From Microbacterium excoecariae (GTDB lineage: Bacteria; Actinomycetota; Actinomycetes; Actinomycetales; Microbacteriaceae), in the NCBI RefSeq assembly GCF_011326725.1, contig NZ_JAANCO010000001.1, forward strand, positions 2,021,115 to 2,085,114: a stretch of DNA of 64,000 nt, given 5' to 3'. This document shows positions 1 to 12,429 of the stretch, in pieces. Made by a program: the position numbers and the translations under genes. The notes beneath the pieces are model-generated. The model had not been told where the DNA came from. It did not search any database and saw only the letters and a list, made by a program, of their open reading frames with translations. Each line of letters starts with the position of its first letter. The stretch's first letter is position 1.

Positions 1-909
1 GAGGCCCCCGCGCCGCGACCGGGGCGCGCCGCCCAACCTGCGCCCGCGCCGATCGAGAAGACGGGCCTGACCGACTGGACCTTCGGGGAACTCCCCGCCT
101 CCGTCGACACCCGCGTCGCCGGCGGCATCGTGCGCGGCTTCCCCGCGCTCGTCGACGAGAAGACCTCGGTCGCCGTGCGCCTCGAGGCGACGCCCGAGAG
201 TGCAGAGCGGCTCACGCGGAGGGGCCTCCGGCGACTCCTGCTGCTGACGGTACCCTCCCCCGTGTCGTACGTGCAGGAGCACCTCTCCTCGGCCGAGAAA
301 CTCGCCCTCGCCGCCGCGCCCGCGCCGTCGCCGAAGGCCGTCATCGAGGACTGTCGCGCCGCCCTCTTCGACGCCGCGATCGCCCGCCGCGGCGCTGTGC
401 GCGACCGCGCCGCGTTCGAGGCGCTGCGGGCCGAGGTGACCGCCGGATCCGTCGAGGACGTGTTCGCCGCGGTCTCCCTCGTCGCGAAGATCCTCACGCT
501 GTGGCGCGACGTCGAGCGCGACCTGAAGAAGACGACGTCGATGGCGCTCCTCGGCGCGCTGAGCGACGTCCGGGCGCAGGTAGCGGGCCTCGTGCACGCG
601 GGCTTCGTGACGCAGACGGGCCTGGAGCGCCTGCGCCACCTCCCGCGGTACCTCGAGGGGGCGCGGATCCGGCTCGCCGCCCTCCCCGACGCGCCCGGCC
701 GCGATCGCGCGTGGATGACCGAGTTCGAGCGCGCCGCCCGGGCCTTCGACGACGCGGGCGGCACCGTTCCGCTCGGCGAGGACGCGGATCCGCGCCTCGA
801 GCGGGCCCGGTGGATGCTCGAGGAGCTCCGGGTGGGGCTGTTCGCCCAGCGGCTCGGCACGGCGGAGACGGTCTCGGTGCAGCGGATCCAGAAGGCGCTC
901 GCGGGCTGA
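1..909 (+). CDS. hrpA: ATP-dependent RNA helicase HrpA, C-terminal part (5' truncated by window)
   Basis: The reading frame is open from the first base and stops at 907-909, so only the last 302 residues of a much larger protein (about 1,300 residues in this family) are present. What remains matches the C-terminal DUF3418 region of bacterial HrpA helicases: a GLTDWTFGELP segment, then VRGFPALVDE, a long helical Arg/Leu-rich region and a terminal LRVGLFAQRLGT block. The ATPase core (Walker A, DEAH box) lies outside the window. HrpA proteins are cytoplasmic DEAH-box helicases involved in RNA or ribosome processing. No terminator is visible before the next promoter at 940. An internal ATG at 130 is not a plausible start because conserved family sequence continues upstream of it. 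Confidence 0.85.
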   Translation, partial: EAPAPRPGRAAQPAPAPIEKTGLTDWTFGELPASVDTRVAGGIVRGFPALVDEKTSVAVRLEATPESAERLTRRGLRRLLLLTVPSPVSYVQEHLSSAEKLALAAAPAPSPKAVIEDCRAALFDAAIARRGAVRDRAAFEALRAEVTAGSVEDVFAAVSLVAKILTLWRDVERDLKKTTSMALLGALSDVRAQVAGLVHAGFVTQTGLERLRHLPRYLEGARIRLAALPDAPGRDRAWMTEFERAARAFDDAGGTVPLGEDADPRLERARWMLEELRVGLFAQRLGTAETVSVQRIQKALAG

Positions 910-939
910 TGCCCGCACGCTCCTTTCGGCCGGCGTCCC

Positions 940-953
940 TATAATCGGCGCAC

Positions 954-954
<1 letters not shown>
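940..954 (+). promoter_or_regulatory. Leaderless promoter of the acyltransferase gene
   Basis: A perfect TATAAT lies at 940-945 and the ATG begins at 954, with 8 bases between. Transcription starting 7-9 bases after the -10 box would begin at or next to the start codon. No Shine-Dalgarno sequence is seen, and no clear -35 box. Confidence 0.6.
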
Positions 955-5302
<4,348 letters not shown>

Positions 5303-5310
5303 CGCCCCTT

Positions 5311-5367
5311 CGCCGAAGGCTCCCCGCGTCCCGCGCCCACCGCGCGGGACGCGGGGAGCCTTCGGCG
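5311..5367 (+). terminator. Perfect 25-bp inverted repeat after icd
   Basis: Arms at 5311-5335 and 5343-5367 are exact reverse complements, separated by a 7-base loop. The hairpin begins 8 bases after the icd stop. There is no U-tract, as is common for terminators in high-GC Actinobacteria. Confidence 0.75.
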
Positions 5368-5411
5368 GTTGCCGGGCCGAGGCGGCTCGGGTTTCCGTGA
5401 GTTCGGGCGCG

Positions 5412-5424
5412 TAGGCTCGAGGCA
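5412..5424 (+). promoter_or_regulatory. Leaderless promoter of the NYN-domain gene
   Basis: TAGGCT at 5412-5417, then 6 bases, then the ATG at 5424. No Shine-Dalgarno sequence at a usable distance. Confidence 0.45.
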
Positions 5425-6404
5425 TGACCTCACCTCAGGACGATGGGCGCGTAGCCGTCTACCTTGACTTCGACAACATCGTGATGAGCTGGTACGACCG
5501 GGTGCACGGGCGCAACTCCTACAACCGCGACCGCGCACGCATCGCCGAGGATCCGACCGAGCCGGAGATCGCCGAGCGCCTCGCCGCCGCCACGGTCGAC
5601 GTGGGCGCCATCCTCGACTACGCGGCCAGCTACGGCACGCTCGTGCTCACGCGCGCGTACGCCGACTGGTCCTCCCCCGTCAACGCGATCTACCGCCGCC
5701 AGCTCGTCGGCCGCGCGGTGGACCTCGTGCAGCTGTTCCCCGCGGCCGCCTACGCGAAGAACGGCGCGGACATCCGGCTCGCGGTCGACACGGTCGAGGA
5801 CATGTTCCGCCTCGCCGACCTCACGCACGTCATCGTCGTCGCGGGCGACAGCGACTACGTGCCGCTCGCGCAGCGCTGCAAGCGGCTCGGCCGCTACGTG
5901 ATCGGCGTCGGCGTGGCGGGCTCGACCGCCAAGTCGCTCGCGGCGGCGTGCGACGCGTTCGAGCCGTACGACACGCTCCCCGGCGTGCCCCCGATCGAGA
6001 AGCCCGCGAAGGCCGAGAAGAAGCGGGAGCAGCCCGTGGAGGAGGCCCCTCCCGCGCCCGAGAAGGGCGATCAGAAGCCGACCCGTCGGCGCCGGTCCGC
6101 GCGGCCCGCGGAGGAGCCCGCGTCGGAGGACGCCGTGCCCGCGTTCGGGGACACCCCGCCGGAGGACCTTCACGCGGTCGCGACCCGCCTCCTCGAGCGG
6201 GCGCTGCGCGTCGGGCAGGACAAGGGCGACGCGCAGGGCTTCCTGTACGCCTCCGCCGTCAAGCAGCACATCCGACGCATGGATCCCTCGTTCAGCGAGA
6301 AGGCGCTCGGCTACCGCTCCTTCAACGACTTCCTGACCTCGCGCGACCAGCTGGCCGAGGTCCGCGAGGACGGCCACGAGCGCCTCGTGCGCCTGAAGGC
6401 GTAG
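5424..6404 (+). CDS. NYN-domain putative RNase with C-terminal LOTUS/OST-HTH-like segment
   Basis: The N-terminal part (residues about 10-185) is a PIN-like NYN domain (LabA/YacP group): VYLDFDN places Asp15 and Asp17 at the metal site, and VAGDSDYVPLA supplies a further conserved Asp pair near residue 140. A Lys/Glu/Pro-rich linker (about 190-250) follows. The C-terminal 70 residues, with AVKQHIRRMDPSFSEKALGYRSFNDFL, look like an OST-HTH/LOTUS RNA-binding fold. The family is proposed to cleave or bind RNA; the substrate is unknown. The gene is alone between the icd hairpin and the pectin operon promoter. Confidence 0.8.
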   Translation: MTSPQDDGRVAVYLDFDNIVMSWYDRVHGRNSYNRDRARIAEDPTEPEIAERLAAATVDVGAILDYAASYGTLVLTRAYADWSSPVNAIYRRQLVGRAVDLVQLFPAAAYAKNGADIRLAVDTVEDMFRLADLTHVIVVAGDSDYVPLAQRCKRLGRYVIGVGVAGSTAKSLAAACDAFEPYDTLPGVPPIEKPAKAEKKREQPVEEAPPAPEKGDQKPTRRRRSARPAEEPASEDAVPAFGDTPPEDLHAVATRLLERALRVGQDKGDAQGFLYASAVKQHIRRMDPSFSEKALGYRSFNDFLTSRDQLAEVREDGHERLVRLKA

Positions 6405-6431
6405 CCTCCGCGCCGCCGGATCGGGCGGGCC

Positions 6432-6460
6432 TTGCCCCCGCCGGATCCGGCTGTTACGCT
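6432..6460 (+). promoter_or_regulatory. Promoter of the pectin transport/degradation operon
   Basis: TTGCCC at 6432-6437 and TACGCT at 6455-6460 with a 17-base spacer. The expected transcription start near 6467 falls inside the first LacI-type operator. Confidence 0.5.
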
Positions 6461-6465
6461 CCTGA

Positions 6466-6477
6466 GAAACCGGTTCC
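6466..6477 (+). promoter_or_regulatory. LacI-family operator O1
   Basis: GAAACCGGTTCC, one mismatch from the perfect palindrome GAAACCGGTTTC with the central CG typical of LacI-family operators. It overlaps the predicted transcription start of the operon. Three sister sites occur at 6510, 19752 and 20911. Confidence 0.7.
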
Positions 6478-6509
6478 CGACACTCTTCGCGCAGCGCCGC
6501 GCGAGGAGG

Positions 6510-6521
6510 GAAATCGGTTTC
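6510..6521 (+). promoter_or_regulatory. LacI-family operator O2
   Basis: GAAATCGGTTTC, again one mismatch from the palindrome. It lies 44 bases (centre to centre) downstream of O1, suggesting two sites in the leader of the first pectin operon. Confidence 0.65.
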
Positions 6522-6581
6522 TGAGCGGAACGCAGAGAGGCGAACCATGATGCCCACGACGGCAGCGCGAGGCGGTGCGCA

Positions 6582-7571
6582 GTGACGGCGCCCGCGGCAC
6601 CCCGGATCCGTCCCGTGACCGATCACCTGATGACGGCGCCCGCGCCGACGATCCCGCCGCGACGGCGCGGCTTCCGCCACTCATACATCTGGCGCCACCG
6701 CACGCTGTACCTCATGGCGATTCCGGGCATCGCCTACTTTCTCGTCTTCAAGTACCTGCCCATGGGCGGGCTCGTCATGGCGTTCCAGGACTACTCGCCG
6801 TATCTCGGCGTGTTCGGGAGCCCCTGGGTCGGCCTCGAGCACTTCGTGCGCTTCTTCTCGGAGGACACGTTCCTGCTCCTGCTGAGCAACACCGTGATCC
6901 TCTCGGTGCTGCTCCTCGTGTTCTCGTTCCCGATCCCGATTGTTCTCGCCCTGCTCCTCAACGAGGTGCGCATGAAGGCCTTCCAGCGCACGGTGCAGAC
7001 CGTGATTTACCTGCCGCACTTCATGTCGTGGGTCATCGTCGTCTCGCTCTTCTACGTGCTCTTCACGACGGACGGGGGCAGCGTCAACAACGTCATCGTC
7101 TCGCTCGGCGGCGAGCCCGTGCCCTTCCTCACGGATCCCGAATGGCTGCGCCCCATGTACGTGGCGCAGGAAATCTGGAAGACGGCCGGCTGGGGCACAA
7201 TCGTGTACCTCGCCGCGATGACGGCCGTCGACCTGCAGCTGTACGAGGCTGCCGAGATCGACGGCGCGGGCCGCTGGCGCCAGACCTGGCACATCACGCT
7301 CCCCGCGATCCGCCCGACGATCGTCGTGATGTTCATCCTCTCGATCGGCGACTTCCTCGAGCTCGGATTCGAGCACATGTTCCTCGTGCTCAACTCGCTC
7401 AACCGACAGGTCGGCGAGATCTTCGACACCTATGTGTTCACGACCGGCATCCAGAACGGCCAGATGAGCTACGCCGCCGCCGTCGGCCTCTTCAAGGGCC
7501 TCGTCGGCCTCATGCTCGTGATCGCCGCGAACCGCATGGCGAAGAAGTTCGGCGAGGAGGGCGTGTACTGA
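6582..7571 (+). CDS. Carbohydrate ABC transporter permease (LplB/YteP type)
   Basis: One of two membrane subunits of a CUT1-type sugar importer (partner at 11491). About six transmembrane segments follow a long cytoplasmic N-terminus containing YIWRHRTLYLMAIPG. The EAA loop that docks the ATPase reads EAAEIDGAGRWRQ from residue 222. The LplB/YteP branch imports pectin-derived or other oligosaccharides in Bacillus, which fits the GH28/CE8 neighbours. It starts at a GTG at 6582; the ATG at 6630 is an alternative that would remove 16 residues. The stop overlaps the next start by one base (TGATG). First gene of the operon, downstream of O1 and O2. Confidence 0.88.
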   Translation: MTAPAAPRIRPVTDHLMTAPAPTIPPRRRGFRHSYIWRHRTLYLMAIPGIAYFLVFKYLPMGGLVMAFQDYSPYLGVFGSPWVGLEHFVRFFSEDTFLLLLSNTVILSVLLLVFSFPIPIVLALLLNEVRMKAFQRTVQTVIYLPHFMSWVIVVSLFYVLFTTDGGSVNNVIVSLGGEPVPFLTDPEWLRPMYVAQEIWKTAGWGTIVYLAAMTAVDLQLYEAAEIDGAGRWRQTWHITLPAIRPTIVVMFILSIGDFLELGFEHMFLVLNSLNRQVGEIFDTYVFTTGIQNGQMSYAAAVGLFKGLVGLMLVIAANRMAKKFGEEGVY

Positions 7572-8245
7572 TGTTCTCCTTCGAGGGGTTCGTGCGACTG
7601 AACGCCTTCCTGACGGGCTTCTATCGCATCGCCTACCTCAACATCCTCTGGGTCGCCGTGACCCTGGCGGGGCTCGTGATCGCGGGCATCGGACCGGCCT
7701 CCTACGCGCTCTCGGCGTACATCGACCGGTGGTTCCGGCTCGGCGAGACGCCGCCGATCACGCGCGCCTTCGTGCGGCACGCCCGCGCCGCTCTCCCCCG
7801 CGCGAGCGCGCTCGGGGCAATTCTGACCGTCGCGACCGGGATCGTCGTGGCGAACATCTTCTGGCAGACGTCGTGGATCCTCCAGTTCGCGAACGTCGCG
7901 GCGCTCGGCGTCCTGGCCCTCGCGTGGGGATTCGGGTTCTCCGCCATGGCCGCGACCGACGTCGGGGGCGTCGCGCGACCGGTCGCCGCCGGCCTGCTCG
8001 TCGCCGTCGGCTCCCTGCACTGGACGATCCTCGCCTCGACCGCGGCGGCCGCCGCCTGCTGGGCGCTCGCCTCCTTCGCCCCCTTCCTCCTCCCCTTCTT
8101 CGGCGTCGGCATCCCCGCCGCCGCCGTCGGATTCGTCACTCGGATCGCCTACCGGCAGATCGGCACCGACGCCGAACCCTCGCCATCGCTCTCCCCGGCG
8201 CTGCGCAACGACGCGCTCGCCTCGTCGAAAGGAACAGCACGATGA
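7571..8245 (+). CDS. DUF624 membrane protein (YesL-like)
   Basis: A 224-residue protein with about five hydrophobic segments. The N-terminal FEGFVRLNAFLTGFYRIAYLNILW pattern (residues 4-27) and the following short amphipathic stretch around YIDRWFRLGE are characteristic of DUF624 (YesL). DUF624 genes accompany LplABC/YtcQ-YteP-YtcP-type oligosaccharide importers in Firmicutes and Actinobacteria; their role is not established and may be in transporter assembly or function. The gene is translationally coupled at both ends, starting within the stop of the permease and ending in an ATGA overlap with the binding-protein gene. Confidence 0.75.
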   Translation: MFSFEGFVRLNAFLTGFYRIAYLNILWVAVTLAGLVIAGIGPASYALSAYIDRWFRLGETPPITRAFVRHARAALPRASALGAILTVATGIVVANIFWQTSWILQFANVAALGVLALAWGFGFSAMAATDVGGVARPVAAGLLVAVGSLHWTILASTAAAAACWALASFAPFLLPFFGVGIPAAAVGFVTRIAYRQIGTDAEPSPSLSPALRNDALASSKGTAR

Positions 8246-9750
8246 AGACCACGCGCATCGCTGCGGGCGTCGCCACGCTCGCCGCCTGCTCGCTCGCCCT
8301 CACCGCCTGCGGCGGATCCGCCACGAGCGGTGCCACGGGCGAGGATCGCGACAGCATCACCTGGATGACCATGCTGCACACCCCGACAACACCGGATCCC
8401 GGAAGCCCTGTGGAGCTGGCGCTCGAGGAGCACACGGGCATGGATATCGAGTTCCAGTGGGTGCCCGACGCGTCCAAGGACGAGAAGATCAACGCCGCGC
8501 TGGCCTCCGACTCGCTCGCGGACATCGTCTCGCTCACGAACATCACCAATACCTCGGTGCGTCAGGCGCTGACGTCCGGCCAGTTCTGGGACGTCGAGGA
8601 GTACCTCGACGAGTTCGACAACCTGTCCCAGATCGACCCCCAGACCCTCGACGCGGCCCGCATCGACGGCGAGCTCTACGGCGTGCCGTTCCAAAAGCCG
8701 AAGGCCCGGTACGGCGTGCTGGTGCGGCAGGACTGGCTCGACAACCTCGGGCTCGAGGTCCCGCACACGATCGAGGAGCTCGGCGAGGTGGCGCGCGCCT
8801 TCGCGGAGGACGACCCCGACGGCAACGGCGAGGATGACACGACGGGCTTCATCGACCGCGAGGAGAGCTTCCTCGTCGGGTTCCGCTCGCTCGCCGGATA
8901 CTTCGGCGCCGGCCAGAAGTTCACCGTCACGGACGACGGCACCGTGGTTCCCGCCTTCACGACCGACGCGTTCCAGGACGCCATGGAGTGGTACCGCGAG
9001 CTGTATGAGGACGGCGGCGTGAATGGCGAGTTCGTCACGATGGCGAAGCAGAACCAGCAGGACGCGATCGCCCGGGGCACGGGTGGCATCGTGGTCACGG
9101 GGCTGTTCGAGGCCAAGAACTACATGAACATCGCGCTGAGCGCGGACCCCGACACCCCCATGGCGTGGGCGCTCGTGAACGACGTGACCTACGAGGACGT
9201 CCCGCGCCGGATCCTCACGGACACGAACGGCGGCATGGGCGGGTGGCTGGCCCTCCCGAAGTCGCGCGTCGCCGACGAGGAGGACGTGCGCGCGGTCCTC
9301 GGCTTCATCGACAAGCTCATCGAGCCCGAGGCGTTCACCCTCATGACCTACGGCATCGAGGGGACCCACTACTCGATTGACGACGCGGACGTCGTCACGA
9401 TCGAAGACCAGGGTCTGTGGGAGCGCGAGGTGCAGCCGTACTCCTCATCGCGCCCGTCGGAGATCGTCATGACCTTCAACGACACGACGCCCTACGTGAA
9501 CGAGGGCAACGAGAAGATGGCCGAGAACGACGAGTTCGTCGTGACGGATCCGACGCTCCCGCTCACCTCCGAGACGTACAACCAGTCGTGGTCGTCGATC
9601 GAGCAGCAGGCGAACGACGCGTACAACCAGTACATCGTCGGCCAGATTGACATGGCCGAGTACGAGGCCGTCATCGACTCGCTCGGCGCGCAGGGCCTGG
9701 ATCAGATCACCGAGGAGTTCACGGCCGCGTACGAGCAGGCGAACGGCTGA
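8242..9750 (+). CDS. Extracellular sugar-binding lipoprotein (LplA/YtcQ type)
   Basis: Solute-binding component of the importer, anchored outside the membrane. The signal peptide ends in a lipobox LTAC with Cys23 as the lipidated residue. The mature protein (about 480 residues) has the fold-typical start ITWMTMLHTPTTPDPGSPVE and later FQKPKARYGVLVRQDWLDNLGL, resembling the large binding proteins that serve LplB/LplC permeases. Ligand: inferred to be pectin-derived oligogalacturonides from the flanking polygalacturonase and pectinesterase. GGAACAGC upstream serves as a weak ribosome binding site; the start overlaps the previous stop (ATGA). Confidence 0.88.
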   Translation: MKTTRIAAGVATLAACSLALTACGGSATSGATGEDRDSITWMTMLHTPTTPDPGSPVELALEEHTGMDIEFQWVPDASKDEKINAALASDSLADIVSLTNITNTSVRQALTSGQFWDVEEYLDEFDNLSQIDPQTLDAARIDGELYGVPFQKPKARYGVLVRQDWLDNLGLEVPHTIEELGEVARAFAEDDPDGNGEDDTTGFIDREESFLVGFRSLAGYFGAGQKFTVTDDGTVVPAFTTDAFQDAMEWYRELYEDGGVNGEFVTMAKQNQQDAIARGTGGIVVTGLFEAKNYMNIALSADPDTPMAWALVNDVTYEDVPRRILTDTNGGMGGWLALPKSRVADEEDVRAVLGFIDKLIEPEAFTLMTYGIEGTHYSIDDADVVTIEDQGLWEREVQPYSSSRPSEIVMTFNDTTPYVNEGNEKMAENDEFVVTDPTLPLTSETYNQSWSSIEQQANDAYNQYIVGQIDMAEYEAVIDSLGAQGLDQITEEFTAAYEQANG

Positions 9751-11048
9751 TGGTGCGCGGCTCGACGGCCGAGCGGATCCTCGCCCGCCCCGACCTCGCG
9801 GCGGTCGTGGAGGCGACCGCCGCCCTGCAGGCGAACATCGATCGGGCGTCGGCACGCGGCGGCGGTCGCGTGAGCGTGGCGGCGGGCGTGCGGGAGGTCG
9901 GATCCCTCCGGCTGCGCTCGGGCGTCGAGCTGCACCTCGAGCGTGGCGCCGTGCTGCGCTTCGTCCCGGAACCGGAGCTCTACCCCGCGATCGACGCCCG
10001 CTGGGAGGGGCGCGCGCAGCGCGTGCACGCTCCCTGCCTGTGGGCCTCGGACGCCTGCGATATCGCCCTCACCGGACACGGCACGATCGACGGCGGGGGC
10101 CCGGCGTGGTGGCGCACGTTCCGCACCTCGCCCGCCGCGCTCGCCTACCCGCGTCCCACCCTGGTGGGCCTGCACGGCTGCACGCGGGTCACGGTGTCCG
10201 ATGTCACCCTCCTCAACTCCCCCGCGTGGACACTGCACCCGCTGCTGTGCCGCGACGTGCGGATCACCGGGATCCGGATCCTCAATCCGCCCGACTCCCC
10301 CAACACGGACGGAATCGATCCGGAGTCGTGCTCGGGGGTGCGCATCAGCGACTGCCACATCGACGTCGGCGACGACTGCATCGCGATCAAGGCGGGCGCC
10401 GAGGGCTCCTCGGATCCCGTCGCCTGCGAGAACATCGCGATCTCGAACTGCACCATGGTGCACGGTCACGGCGGCGTTGTCATCGGAAGCGAGATGTCGG
10501 GCGGCGTCCGCGGCGTGGTCGTCACGGGCTGCGTCTTCCAGGGAACCGACCGGGGGATCCGGATCAAGACGCGGCGACGGCGCGGCGGCACGGTCGAAGA
10601 CGTGCGCGTCGCGCACGTCGTCATGGACGACGTCTCCTGCCCCCTCGTCATCAACCCGTTCTATTTCTGCGGCGAGGAAGGCAAGCTCCCGCACGTCGCA
10701 GACCGCGCGCCGCACCCCGTCGACGCGGGGACGCCGCGCATCCGCCGGATCCACATCGCCCACGTCACCGCGACGAACGCCCGCGCGGCGGCCGGGTGGG
10801 TCTCGGGCCTGCCCGAAGCTCCGCTCGAGGACCTCGTGCTCGACGACGTCGTCGTGACCTTCGCGCACCGCTCGGTGGCCGAGGTGCCCGCGATGGCCGA
10901 CGGGGTGCCGGCGATGGCGCGCCGCGGGCTCCACGCGCAGTTCGCGACGGGCGTGCGACTCCGGGGGGTCCGAATCCTGGATCCGGAGGGCCCGGAGCTC
11001 GTCCTCGACGAGCGGACGGTCCGCCTCGCGGAAGCCGCGACGCCGTGA
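9750..11048 (+). CDS. Glycoside hydrolase family 28 polygalacturonase, apparently cytoplasmic
   Basis: Hydrolyses alpha-1,4 bonds of polygalacturonate or oligogalacturonides by inversion. All four GH28 signatures are present in a right-handed beta-helix: NTDG (Asn185 on), GDDC with catalytic-type Asp208 and Asp209, GHGG (His240), and RIK at residues 271-273. At 432 residues it is full length. The N-terminus (MVRGSTAERILARPDL) has no hydrophobic signal segment, so action inside the cell on imported oligosaccharides is inferred. The start overlaps the binding-protein stop (TGATG), and the stop lies inside a triplicated 9-base repeat that also holds the next start. Confidence 0.92.
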   Translation: MVRGSTAERILARPDLAAVVEATAALQANIDRASARGGGRVSVAAGVREVGSLRLRSGVELHLERGAVLRFVPEPELYPAIDARWEGRAQRVHAPCLWASDACDIALTGHGTIDGGGPAWWRTFRTSPAALAYPRPTLVGLHGCTRVTVSDVTLLNSPAWTLHPLLCRDVRITGIRILNPPDSPNTDGIDPESCSGVRISDCHIDVGDDCIAIKAGAEGSSDPVACENIAISNCTMVHGHGGVVIGSEMSGGVRGVVVTGCVFQGTDRGIRIKTRRRRGGTVEDVRVAHVVMDDVSCPLVINPFYFCGEEGKLPHVADRAPHPVDAGTPRIRRIHIAHVTATNARAAAGWVSGLPEAPLEDLVLDDVVVTFAHRSVAEVPAMADGVPAMARRGLHAQFATGVRLRGVRILDPEGPELVLDERTVRLAEAATP

Positions 11049-11068
11049 CCGCCGTGACCGCCGTGACC
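11042..11068 (+). repeat. Threefold tandem 9-base repeat at a gene junction
   Basis: GCCGTGACC occurs three times in direct tandem. It spans the GH28 stop codon and gives the following gene three in-frame GTG codons (11045, 11054, 11063), encoding Val-Thr-Ala repeats. Confidence 0.9.
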
Positions 11069-11494
11069 CATGCCCGGCCCCGGACGCGACGCCTCGAGCG
11101 CACCATCGCGGGAATCGGCGCGGCGCTGGCGCTCGTGTTTCAGGGCGGATTCGCCGCGGTCGTCGCCGGGGCGGACGAGGACACCCTGCGCGCGGACATC
11201 ATCCCCGCGCTGGAGGGCGCCGGCGTCGCCCTCCCCGCGGGCGGCGAAATCGAGGCGGTCCAGACGCTCGCGGGCTGGTTCGGCTTCTCGCTCGTGGCCG
11301 TCCTCGCCTTCACGGCCCTCGGCTTCTTCTTCTCGCGGATCCGTCCGACGAGTCGGTCCGCGGCCTGGTGGTTCGTCGCGGCGGGCCTCGCGTGCCTGGT
11401 GGGCAGCCAGCTCGTGCTGTACCCGCTCGCGTTCCTCTTCTTCCTCGCCGCGGGGCTCTTCGCGGCGCGCCCACTCGACGGGAGTCCCTCATGA
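11045..11494 (+). CDS. Small four-helix membrane protein (DUF4064-like)
   Basis: A 149-residue protein with about four hydrophobic segments (roughly residues 22-42, 74-96, 104-122 and 124-143). The layout, with an extracytoplasmic loop containing GADEDTLRADIIPAL between the first two helices, resembles DUF4064 membrane proteins; the assignment is tentative and no function is known. The GTG at 11045 overlaps the GH28 stop as GTGA, but GTG 11054 and 11063 within the tandem repeat are equally possible. Its end overlaps the next permease start (ATGA). Its place inside a pectin importer operon suggests a helper role in the membrane, which is inference only. Confidence 0.55.
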   Translation: MTAVTAVTHARPRTRRLERTIAGIGAALALVFQGGFAAVVAGADEDTLRADIIPALEGAGVALPAGGEIEAVQTLAGWFGFSLVAVLAFTALGFFFSRIRPTSRSAAWWFVAAGLACLVGSQLVLYPLAFLFFLAAGLFAARPLDGSPS

Positions 11495-12429
11495 CCCTCA
11501 CCCCCCTGCCCTCGCGGCCCGTGCGCGACGAGACCGTCCCGATCCGGACGCGGCTCGCGGCGAAGCGCCGCACCCCCGGCCGCCGGATCTTCGCGATCGT
11601 CAACGCGATCGTGCTCACGGCGTTCGCGCTCGCCTGCGTCCTCCCGTTCGTCAACGTCCTCGCGAGCTCGCTCGCGACGCCGGGCGAACTCGCCACGCGC
11701 CCCTTTATCCTGTTCCCGCGGACGTTCACGCTCGACGCGTATCGCTACATCCTGTCGACACCGACGATCTTCCGGGCGATGGGGGTGTCGGTCTTCGTCA
11801 CGGTCGTCGGGACGTTCCTGAGCCTGGTGCTCACCGCGTTCATGGCCTACGCGCTGTCCAAGAAGCACCTGCGCGGCCGGCGCGTGATCAACTTCCTCGT
11901 CGTGTTCACGATGCTCTTCTCGGGCGGCATGATCCCGACCTTCATCGTCGTCAACTCCCTCGGGCTCATCGACTCGCTCTGGTCGCTGATCCTCCCCGTC
12001 GCGATCAACGCCTTCAACTTCGTCATCATGCGTAGCTTCTTTCAGGGGATCCCCGAGAGCCTCGAGGAGGCCGCGCGCATCGACGGATGCTCTGAGATCG
12101 GGGTGTTTCTCCGCATCGTCCTGCCGCTCTCGCTCGCCTCGATCGCCACGATCGGGCTGTTCTACGGCGTCTACTACTGGAACACGTACCAGAACGCGAT
12201 CCTGTACATCAACGACTCGACGAAGTGGCCCATCCAGGTGCTCCTGCGCCAGATCGTGATCGTCGCGAGCGGGCTGAACGCGAACGAGGCCGCCGTCGAC
12301 GTCGTGCCGCCCGCGCAGTCCGTGAAGATGGCCGTCATCTTCGTCGCGACGCTGCCGATGCTCCTCGTCTACCCGTTCATCCAGCGCTTCTTCGTGAAGG
12401 GCGCGCTGATCGGGTCGGTCAAGGGATGA
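11491..12429 (+). CDS. Carbohydrate ABC transporter permease (LplC/YtcP type)
   Basis: Second membrane subunit of the importer, 312 residues with six predicted transmembrane segments. The EAA loop reads EEAARIDGCSEIGVFLRIVLP from about residue 192. The C-terminal FVKGALIGSVKG ending is the family hallmark of YtcP/LplC proteins. It is separated from its partner permease by 3.9 kb holding the DUF624, binding-protein, GH28 and small membrane genes, an unusual order. No ATPase gene occurs in the operon, so a shared MsmX-like ATPase encoded elsewhere would be needed. ATGA overlaps on both sides. Confidence 0.9.
   Translation: MTLTPLPSRPVRDETVPIRTRLAAKRRTPGRRIFAIVNAIVLTAFALACVLPFVNVLASSLATPGELATRPFILFPRTFTLDAYRYILSTPTIFRAMGVSVFVTVVGTFLSLVLTAFMAYALSKKHLRGRRVINFLVVFTMLFSGGMIPTFIVVNSLGLIDSLWSLILPVAINAFNFVIMRSFFQGIPESLEEAARIDGCSEIGVFLRIVLPLSLASIATIGLFYGVYYWNTYQNAILYINDSTKWPIQVLLRQIVIVASGLNANEAAVDVVPPAQSVKMAVIFVATLPMLLVYPFIQRFFVKGALIGSVKG

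Noticed and set aside
5311..5367. Considered as terminal inverted repeats of a mobile element
   Set aside because: The arms are adjacent with a 7-base loop, there is no transposase, and it sits directly after a stop codon; a hairpin terminator explains it.
11042..11068. CRISPR-like or minisatellite array
   Set aside because: Only three 9-base direct copies, no spacers, no cas genes.
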